In this document: positions 29,798-40,800 of the stretch, piece by piece
Layout of the letters: every line of letters starts with the position of its first letter
Position numbering within the stretch: position 1 is the stretch's first letter
From: Chromobotia macracanthus
Lineage: Eukaryota; Chordata; Actinopteri; Cypriniformes; Botiidae
Reading direction: 5' to 3'
NCBI GenBank assembly: GCA_036877525.1
Contig: JAZGTH010000067.1
Span: 7,464,501 to 7,528,500, forward strand
DNA length: 64,000 nt
Notes under the pieces: generated by a model
The model's database searches: none
What the model saw: the letters and a program-made list of their open reading frames with translations, nothing else
Told to the model about the DNA's origin: nothing
Program-made: the position numbers and the translations under genes

Positions 29798-30969
29798 TTA
29801 AAGCTGCAACATGTATACTTTCAGGGGAAACCAGCATACAAATGGTTTACCTATAGTGTACTTATGGTATAGTGCCAGAAAAAAAATGTTTGTAATGTTT
29901 CACCAAAATGTTATTCAGAGACAATATTTCACAATACAATTAATTCCAAATGCATAAAGTACAATTTATATTAAATGATATAAATTGTAATCTACATTTT
30001 CCCCTTCGAATATCCATTTAAAAAGGTTAAGTTTAGTATTTAATTACTAAAGGTGATGTAAAAATTACATCACTTTTTAACCACGTGTCTTACGCGGGTG
30101 TGTGTGATTGTGTATGTATGTGATGAAGTATACAGTAGTGCTAGTGTGCACTTCAGAGTGTGCCTTGTTGTTTATAGTATTGTCTGTGAGTGCGGGATCC
30201 CCTCTCTTGGGATTTCCCCTCCCTGTCTAATTGCTAGTCTCTCTGTGCAGTGTATGTGGGTGGGGGATGATTTTGGGAGGTCTCACTCCGTCTGTAGAGT
30301 AAATATAATCAGCTGTATGTCAGGCTGCAGGAAGCAGCTAACTGGAGCATAGCCCTGTTACTGTCACACTGCTGAGCCTCTCAGACACCCGCTTACAACC
30401 ATAATGCAAAACCCCTCCCCCGGTCCCCCACCCTCCTCCTTCTTTGCTCTTTTGTGTATACCTGTCCTCTTATCTCTGATATAGTGTTATATGTATGTGA
30501 ATTGTGTTGGGTTAATCCCTTTTATTAAACCTGTCAACAACATGTCCAGAGCATATTTCATCTCAAAATCCAGAGTAATGTAAATATAATGCAAATAATG
30601 TAAATACCAGAAGCTGTAATGTCCCCACAATATTTATAATTATGGTGTGAAATGTGACCTGGACCTGTTTTCTTGAGACACTCACAGCCTGTGTCTGCGT
30701 ATGTGTATTTCTTCCTCTTTCCCATTTCCTGTTCTCTGTCTTTCACTTCTAAACATTCAGCCTCTACAGATTCAGTAGGTCCAGCACTCTTTCACTCTGG
30801 CTGACTGTATATTTTCTTCTCTCTCAATTTAGATTATACATTATGCTTATATATATAAATATATGTAATACAGGATCCATATACCACCCACCCTCCCTCA
30901 CTGTCTCCCTCTGTTGTCCCTTGTTTCCTCTCTCTCTTTCTCTCTCTCTTCCTCTCTCTCTCTCTGCAG

Positions 30970-31765
30970 GTCTGTTAGATGTGGACGGGGAGCAGCAGGC
31001 GCTAACGGCCACACATCCCCAGCAGGAGGTAGAGGAGAGAGTGGCAGGAGGAGGGGGAGGGCTTCAGGTCTCCAGGGTAGGAGCGGAGGAGAGGAGGCGG
31101 ACCCTGTCGTTGTTATTGGTGACAGGGCTGTCGATCACAGCGGCAGGCCATCTGAAGCCAGTAAGCCACGCCTACTCAGGGAGAGAGGCGGATGCTGTTG
31201 CCGCTCCCGCCGCTGCTGCTGCCGCTCTTAGCACAAGAGAGCCCCGGTGCTCGGAGCCCGCTCTTCCTCAGCCCCCTATGGACCTGCCCATCGAAGGCCA
31301 CACATTGAGGCACTACACACGCTCCAGGCCCCGACCCAACCGCCGGAACAAACAGCCGCCCAGCAAGCCGCAGGTAAGACGGGCTCACGACCGCAGAGGA
31401 GGGTCAGGAGCCTAGAAGAAAGAAAGCAGGAATGGATGGGAAGGGAGCCGGCTGAAAGGGGGAGAGGGGGGAGACTGCTGATGGGGAAAGATGGCAAGTG
31501 AAGGAGAATCAGAGCTGCTGTCTGATGGCGGAGCAGAGCTCAGGTTGATTCATCTGCAGCGATATGCATTGCTGTGTCAGTGGCTTGCAGCACTTCCAGG
31601 GTCTCTCCCCTCATTTCTCTGTGTATCTCCATCCCCTCGTTTTTCTATCCTCAGCATTATCTTGTTATAATGTTCTGATGTGCTTCAAGAGATGCTCAGA
31701 GAGAGGTGGGTGTTGTGGTGGGTTGAGAATTTTTGGGTGTGTATCCTCCATTGCCATTTTTGAAG

Positions 31766-31818
<53 letters not shown>

Positions 31819-34800
31819 GTGTATGCGTGTTTGTGGTGCTCAGCTGGGCGGTATGTGTATACTGTCAGAACAAGGCACACTTTCTATACACTGTTTATGG
31901 ATGGTTCTGCTTGGCGTGACTGCTGTAGCATTTGAAATATTAATGCTTCTAGATCAAGAAGGGTTTCTTTCTCTCTTTCCATGTTACTCCTGCGCTCCCT
32001 CTCTTCTTTCATCAGGAATCTCTCTATTCATGGCATTCCAGTGTGTAGTGCCAGAGTGTGGGACTCAAATCTGTTTATTCACCGTCTGTATGTGTGTGTT
32101 TGTGTACACACCTTCATTCTTGTCAACAAGCTGGCGTAGCTTGACATCTATGGGCGTTTTATAAGAGAGCAACTGATTGTGTTTGTGTGTGTGTCTCTTA
32201 GGAGTCTATAATCAGCCCAGCTCTCTGTTACATACCAGACATCATGCTGTTTGAATGAGATCTTTAGGTTGGTGTGTGACAGTCGGTGGATTTTTGCTGC
32301 TGATGCTGCAATGGCTGTGTGTTGTTGCACTGGCACACGCGCATCTCCTGTGATTTTGTTGAGCCACTGCCTATGAGACGCATGTGAAATATTACATGCT
32401 TGCTGTGCTTTCTTCATTACGTGTGTTAGATCGAGGGAAGGAAATCTTATATGTGTGTGTTGCTAACACCATCTCGTGAATGGTCACTTGGTAAATGGTT
32501 GCCATAGTGATGAGGTTTACGGTGTTCTGATTAGCTGCTCACACACATGCCATTACACTATTGTGTGTCTTATGTGCTGCTGTGGCATGCGTCTGTTTAT
32601 TGCCCACGTCATTGGGTGTTTATGTGTTTGTCTATACCCTGTGTTTGATAAGAATACCATTGTGACATTACATTGTGTATCATTGTGATTGTGTTAATTT
32701 TGTCTGGTGTAAGTTTTACATAGTAGTAGTATTTTGACTTCTTTTGATATTTTATTACCCTGAGAAGTAATTTTTCATAATATCAATCTTTTAATAATCA
32801 ATATTTTGGTACTACAGTACAGGGAAGTTATGCAATGGTAATACCATGGTACTTATGTTACCATGTATGATTACCATATTCATTTATCATGGTATTTACA
32901 AGAATACCATAGCATTACCATCACAATAGTTCATCCACAAAAACTATGATAATACCAAGATGCTTGTTTTTTTTTGTTTTTTTTTGCTTTTCGTTTGGTA
33001 AACATAAGTCTTGTGCATGATTACCTTAGCCACCTTACCTTAGTGTAGTTAGGCATTAGGATGCATTAATTTATAGGATGTCCTCTGAATCTGAGGTGTC
33101 ATTTGGTAGCCGTTTATTTGACTGTACAGGATTGTGGTGTCATTGTCAACTGTTTCTTTGCATACATAAGTACAGGACTGAATTTTGACACGACTACCTG
33201 TTGGACAGTCATTACAGTTTGTATCCATACACAATCAGACTCAATGACTGAGGTTATTGTATACTGACTGATATATTCACTGATGATATCTTCACATTTA
33301 CAATTATGTTTATGCATTTGGGAGACGCTTTTATATAAAGCAACTTACAGTACGTTCAAACTATACATTTTAGCAGCATATGTGTTTCCTGGGAATTGAA
33401 CCCACCCCTACTTTTGCACTGCTAATGCAATGCTACACCAGCTGAGCAACAAGAACGTTCATGTACTGAGTAACCATGGCAACAGGTACATATGTGTGTT
33501 TGTGTGTGCTGTGTGTCAATGTGTTTCTTGAGAGACAGCGGAAGGAAGGAGGTGTCATGATTATACCATTGTTAAAGGGACAGCTAACCCAAAACGTTTT
33601 TCAAGATATAGTATATGACTGACTTTATTTCATGGAACACAAAAAGTTTGAAAAATTAGTTCAATTTCAGTCTGTTCCTCAGATGGTCTTCAAAACAGAT
33701 GTTCAGATGTTCTCCCTTCATGTTCCAGGGAAGAAATAAAGTTACATGGATTTGGAATGACATGAGGGGTGAGGAAATAATGGCAGCATTTGTAGATAAA
33801 CCATCTCTTTAATGTGAAGCTGTAGCCTGGTGTTTTGCTTGTTTTGTGTAAGTGCTTCTGAGGTCATTGTGCAGTCAGGCAGGACAGCTTTTTCAAGACA
33901 GACTCTCTGGAGAGTTTGGCGCCACTGTTATCACAGGGATGGGATGAAACACTGCTGTCACTTCCTCAGATCACCTGAATGTATGTGGGCCTGTTGTATG
34001 TTCATTCTTAGATATCAGCATGATCTGTTGGCAAGGGCGTTTGTCCATATTGTGTGATGGTGATACTCCTTGGCTGGTGCAAATCCAATGACAGGTGGTG
34101 CCTCTGAGAGAAGTCGTGTGACTGGAAGAGAGATGATGCCATGATGCTCTAGTATGTATGTGTGTGTGTGTGTATGTGTGTGTGTGAATCTGTGTGTTTT
34201 TTCTATATGTCTGTGAAGGGCTATCATTGTGGGGAACAAGCAGTAATGTTGTCCAAGACCCTGGGATGAGGGAGTGTCACTAATTCCTTCTCAGCCCGGT
34301 GTTTTATGTCTTATGTACCTCCACAGCCCCATCAGTAAGGCTCAAGTACCCCTTCTATAACAGTGAATATAGTTAAGTGTAATTTTTTTTATTTAAGTGA
34401 CAATTAAAAAAGCAATTAAAGGCAAGGTAGGCATTTTATTCCAGAAATATTTTTGGTTATGCTGGTTGAAACTCTCTTGACAAATAGTCTAAATAAATGT
34501 ATATATGTGTATTGGAAAACGCAGGATCATCATTCAATAGATTGTCCTCCTTGGCTGTGAAACTTTGTATGCTTCATGCATTTATTAGTGTAAATACATC
34601 TGAGCTAATCTGCCTTTCACAGGTTTTGTCCTTAAACAGTTGATGGTTTAACCATTTAATTTTTTTATTTGTTCATACAAAACTTATGAGATTAATAGTG
34701 CTTAGTGATTTGAATCTAATGTCAGCCCAAACAAGGAAGTTTCTGTTTTATAGGTTTAGCAAAGCACAGTCAAAAATCCTTCTCCTCTAAAGCCAGACCA

Positions 34801-37800
34801 GCTCAGACCAGTAAACTAGCTTAGGCTTTTTATGCTGTGTTTTAGCAGGATTTCCCATCTGGGAAATAAACAGACAGAGGCCTGCAAAATTCCAGGATCA
34901 CTGTCTGAAAATGACATCGTCAGACAGGCCTGTTCCAGCTTATATCATAACACTGGTGTCAGTTCACAGAGATGAACTGAGAGGTAAGTCATCCTGTCTC
35001 AAATGCAGAGAAAGAACACTGTGTTCACTCCCTCTCTCTGAATCTCTCCTTTTTCCATTGAATTTAAAGGGGAACCATCCAGGAAAATCCACTTTAGTGT
35101 ACACATAACCATGAGTCATGACATGCGAGTCGGATATGTTTGATCAGTGTGTCAGCTTCCTACTCTAACACCTGATCACTGAACACCCTCTTAAGACCCA
35201 AACTCAAATCTCAAATTAGCGAAACTCATTAGGTATTAGGTGCATCTGCGTGCTAATTTGACTGCGTACATTATGACTAGAATTAACCGTAGCTTAATAT
35301 GTTCTTATTTATGGAATAGAAATAATTGATTCTGACATCTATATTGAGTAGTATAAATGTTGGACATTTCGTCAGACCTTTAACAAACCCAGCAGGCCAA
35401 GTTAACATAAAGACTTTGTTTCCTGCGATTGGTATGTAATTATGTAAAAGTTGTTTTGTTGCTCTGTTGCATGTAGTGGCATGCAGCGTGTTTTGTGGGA
35501 GAATAATTGTTTTATTAAGATGTGTGGGAAACCCTTTACCGCCTCACACAACGTGGCACCTTCCCTGCTTCTCTTTTTGAAGATGGAGTGATGAGTGCCT
35601 TGCCTTCTCATTGGTCGAGAGGTGCTAAATAATTTATGATCCGCTCCTCATGCAGTGTGTGGTGGCTCATTTGCATACGGTTGCTATAGCTCTGCAGTGG
35701 TCTATCTCCTTCTCTGTCTGTCTTTCTCATTCTGCAGTACCCAAACTGCCCGAAGGCCTTGCAGTCTGTGTAGCAGCAGGAAACAGGCAAAACACACAGA
35801 CCGGGCACCCTGTGTTTTTGTGTGTGTATAGTGTGTGTTGAACCATAAAATACAAATCTGACATTGTTTTACAGTCAATATAAAATTCAAATGTACTACT
35901 TTTACTTTACTTGTATTACTCCTATATTCCATACAATCAATGCATGTTACAATCAATGCAAGGAAAAAAATCATTTCTTTTCATCTTTATCATCTTTCAA
36001 ATAATTTATATACTTTTTCAATGGTATCCTAATAATATACTGGAGGTTTTATTTACCTTTACAAGCCCATTTTGTTTATGTACTACTAGTTTATTGATCT
36101 TAATTTCTGTTTCATATTTGTGGAATCCTGCTCCAGGTTATGTACTGATATTTACATTGATGCCTGACCTGATAATCCTCACATTGATTTTAACATAAAC
36201 CTTTGTTCTTGGACTCTCTGCTCTTGTAAAAAAGGAGCTTTAAAATGCCATGGAAAAACCATTTGGGCCGTATGGCTCCATAAAGAATCCTAACATCAGT
36301 ATCACAAAAGGTTCTTTGTAGTGGAAAAGGTTCTTTAAAGAGGTAGACTAAAAAGATGGTTCTTTTAAGAACCTTTGAACAAATGGCTCTGTGGAAAACT
36401 GAAAATGGTTCTTCTATGGCATCACTGTGAAGAACCTTTTAAGAACCTTTATTTTCAAGAGTGTATGGGGACGACCGGTAGTCCAGCTTCACCTTACAGG
36501 CAGCAAGTTGTTAGCATGAAAGATTAATGATTGTCATCATGAAAATCATTTTGCTCATTTATCACAGTGTGATGTAATTTCAGTGAAACTAAAGGTTTTA
36601 CCATTGATCTTTGGCTTAGGACTGGCATGCCTTACAATAGACAACCTCCACGTTTGCTGATATTGTGCTATTACTGTAGTTACATGACAGATAATCACTG
36701 ATGAGTAACTGTACTCTCATTTTCAGTGTGTGTGTGCATGTGTGAGTGTGTGTGTGTGTGATGAGGTTGTATGTGAGAGGCATAATTCTATCAGCTGGTA
36801 GGGGGTACAAACAGAGCAGTGAGATGGGGTTTGGATCTCTTGTGGCACAGGGTAGACAGATGAACTTAAATAGAGATCCGTGGCAAACAGAAAATCTGCC
36901 TTGACGTCTAACACAGCATTTAATCTTTCAGTGTGTGTTGTTCCAGAAGCAGTACTATCTTGTGCAAATGCACCTGTCTACACCTTTATGACAAACTATC
37001 TATCTTCATGTTTTCACAGTTATATCTACATGAAGCTTTAATTGAGAGAATGACCTTGTGTGTTTGTTTGTTTGTATGTGTGTGTGCAGGAGCAGGCCGC
37101 TGAGAGTGAGAATGAAGCCAATGAGAACATGGGGAGGGTTGATGAAGGTGTAGAAGAATTCTTCACCAAAAAGATCATCCCTGATGACCCCCTGTGAGTA
37201 CACAACACACACACAAATACACAGTGAAGACATTTACATGCAGGGTCATTTCAGTTTTAGTTCTGTATGGCTCTCAGTTTGTTTATTTAGTTTTCTTTAG
37301 TTTCCACTCTTACTGTTTTTCTAATTTCCTAATGAGATATCTATTAATATAATAAATGTTATTAATAAAGGTCTTAAAATCTTTAATATACTGTGTACCA
37401 AAAACTTTTGTTTTAATTTTCATATTTTTGAGTCAAAAAAGTTTTAAATTAAAATTAAATTATACGACTTAAATTATAGGTTTTTTATATTGATTTTTTT
37501 ACATTTTATAATGCTGTTTTAATTGATCTAAAACTAGAATTCCACAGAATCTATCTTTTAAAACCCATAATCATGCTAACAAAGAAATGTCCTTGCTGGT
37601 TGTCAAAAGACAATTCCCATCATTCCTCTCCTCTCCTCGTATTCAGAAAGCACCAGAGGGAGGAGGCCCTCATTAAAGCACAACCTGCAGAGCCCACGTG
37701 TGTCACAACAACCACCCCTCCCACCACCTCCACCACAACCCCAGTCCCCACCACAGCCCCCTCCAGAAACATTAAGAAGAAGTTTGGTGACTTTTTTGCC

Positions 37801-40800
37801 TTTAAGAAGGTCCGTGCAGGGCGAGGGGCCAAGGGTGAGGGCGGTCCCGAGGGCAAGGTCAAAAAGACTTCAATAGCAGATCTCATCCGGCCGCTCCGGG
37901 AGGCAGCGCGTGCGGAGAAAGAGCGAGAAAAGGAAAGGGAGAGAGAAAAAGAGAGAGAACGAGAGAAAGAGAAAGAAAAGGAGAGAGAGAAAGAGAAATT
38001 GGAAGAGGAAAATGTTGTCAAGGCAGCCATCCCTACTGTTCTCACCATCACAGATTCCACAACAGCTGCCCCAGTTAATGAGGACAAAATGTCACCCAGA
38101 GCTCCTTCACCTGTTCCTACACCTGCTATGACCCCGTCTGCATCCTCTCCCACACTTCCTGCCTCCTCCCCAGACAAACCTGAAGAGGTCCCAACACTGT
38201 CTCCTGCTGCACCCTCCACTCCCACTAAAACCCCTAGCCCAGCCCCCATTATGTCACCCTCAGAGCGAGAGAAAAGCAGGACCCTGGAAAAGAGCCGCAC
38301 ACCAGATGGAGAAAGGAGGCCCAAACCCATCCGCCGCTCGCTCAGAGAAGGAAAATCACAGTCTCTCATTTTGCTCTCAGACGTCTTGCCAGAGCAGGAC
38401 GGCACAGCCACGCATGCTAAGGTAAGTGAGCACTGGTTGTGGGTTCAGACTGATTTAGAACAGAAGTTGTCAAGAATATCGATCTGGATTGATCGGCCAT
38501 TTTGACTGTTAACTGTGCCAGACTAAGCGATTAACAGAAGTCAGATGTTTCTACTATGGTACTTTAATATATACCAACGTACTAAATGTTTTCCATATTT
38601 TTGTGTTTACCACTTTGGTACTTTGGCTATAGCATGTGTTACTTGCATGTGAGTTACATTTCTTTGACACCATTGTTTATCTTATGAGTGAGACTGATTT
38701 GCTTTGTAAGGAATGTGTCAGGGACATGTAATTTTAGTGACTGTGAATTTATGTGCTTGCTGAGAATAAAACAATGCTGATATTCCAGCAGCACATGTAA
38801 ATGACTGTATACACATTATGCTCATAATGTTCTTCTTGTAGCATGTGCCGTTTCAAATGTGATTTCTGTAGCCTAATGCCAAACACAAATGAGAATTATT
38901 GTTTGCTATTATATGAAATATTTCATATTCCAAAAACATTCCCTTACCCCAAAGGCACTCTGGGAGGGTAATTTTTTTGTTTAACCATTTTGCATTTGGT
39001 CTGGATGACTTCCTTAAAAGTGTTCTGTGTGTTCCAAGAATATTGATTTGAAAGTGTTGTCTTGTGCTGTTGGTACAAAAATGTCCTGAGAGGTTTTTGT
39101 TGCTGTGGTGACTCTCTAGAAACATGCATCAGAGAGCTCGTCCAGCTTTGAGCAGCGCCTACATGTCATGCTTCATCGCATGGGAGTGACCAAAACATCT
39201 CCTACTGACTCCAAACAGAACCAGGTCAGTGTGGGGTTTCTTGTATAACAGATATGAATATTTAGGGGATTTTGACACTTGGCACAGCCTTTCATATTGA
39301 AAAATATTTGCTCCTTTGATCCAAAGCTATCAAACAACTCTGCTCTCTGTGGACCTTTTAAACTTTATTAATGGCTGTAAATAATTCACCGTTATTGGCT
39401 TTGATGTGTGCAAGTACCTCATATGAAGAGAAAACACCTTTATGCTTTCATATTTGTCCACTTGGCTAAAACTGTGAAATCGTAATGATCGCTAATGCTT
39501 CACATTAAAACGGTGCAGGTGTATTAGTGATTATACACTTACTGGACTGGACATCTGAATTAAAGCAGTGTTATCCTCTTACAGAGCAAAGACGAGGAAC
39601 TGAGGAAAGCCAACTCTGAGGGTAAGACATTCCTCAGTCATGGCCCTCCAAGCTAACAGGGAACAAGATCAGAACATTTTGTAAAAGTTGCCTCAACATT
39701 ATCAAAAACATTCTTGCAGGTCACATTAGTAGAATTTTTTAAAAGTTATATATATCAAAAATGTTATTCTTAAGTAGTTAGTAGAGTGTTTTAAAAATGT
39801 TACAGAATCAAAATATGTTTGAATAACATTCTTATAACCAGACTTCTAACTTACAGACAACTTATAACAGTAACATTTTTAATTTTTTTTTACTTAATGG
39901 AAACATTAGTGAAATGTTCCTAAAACCTAAAATTGTTAGCTGGGTCTGTGCTGGGCTCTGTAGAGTTTCACTGGTAGTGACAGTGGTGATGTCTGGATTT
40001 TTGCTCTGGGGTTTCAGGTGTGCTGGTGTGGACTGCGAGTGGTGCTTGTATTGTTACAGCATTGACTGATTTTGGGATGCAAAATGTAGCGTAATGTTTC
40101 TCCTACATACTTACAGACTAGCCTTAGGTCTCTTAATTAATACAAAGCCGTTCATTAATTAGTGAATTTCAGTATTTGAGGTATATTGTGAGGTATAGGG
40201 TTAGTTATATTATACAGAGGATGAATTGCTGGGTTGGATTATGGTTGATCCTCTGCCTCTAATAATGACAGTACATGTACAGCTCATGTGTATACCACTT
40301 TGAATAAAAGCATCAGCTGAATGGATAAAAGTAAATGTGACAATTTACAATTGCATGCTAGTGCTGAGAACAACATCAGGGGACAGACATACATATTCAC
40401 ATATTTATAGTGATGTTTATAGTTCTGTTTACAAAACAGAGAGCTATTGAAAAACTTCTTTTATAGACATATCCTCTTATCAAAAGTCTGCATGTCTCCA
40501 CTTCCTGCCGTGATAATAACAAACCAACAGCAAAAATACCTCACAGCATTGTGTTAATAATTTAAATGCAATTTCATTGCCGTCTGCAGGTTCTGCCATA
40601 AAAGCCATTTCCTTAAGCTAGTTTCACTGTTTTTATTCTTATGCATAAGCAAAGCTCAGCATGTATTTAATGTTGACATGTAGTATTTTTTGCGTGGGTC
40701 TGTTGGTCCATTTTCTGTACCATGCAGTAAACTTTCCTTGCTTTTCAGGAGCGATACTTGACAAACCTGAGCCACCGCCCACATTTATGAAACCCCGCAC

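Larger units (their letters stand above)
31374..37089 (+). other. carmil2: Large CARMIL2 intron between CPI and CSI exons
   Basis: No exon recognised. Contents: a CA/GT microsatellite, a reverse SINE, two short DNA-transposon-like elements, an ACCATGGTA-rich palindromic repeat, and a patch at about 35610-35680 with a CCAAT-type box (ATTGG) and a perfect octamer ATTTGCAT. Confidence 0.6.

Noticed and set aside
30843..30968. Upstream ATG 30843 as the start of the short CARMIL2
   Set aside because: It would translate the CT-rich polypyrimidine tract and acceptor before 30970. The good 3' splice site makes this intron.
31733..32164. 143-residue ORF spanning the GT microsatellite
   Set aside because: It is mostly Val-Cys repeats from the GT tract.
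37620..38411. 263-residue minus-strand ORF
   Set aside because: It is the shadow of the CARMIL2 exon 37647-38421, whose codons, motifs and splice borders fit the plus strand.
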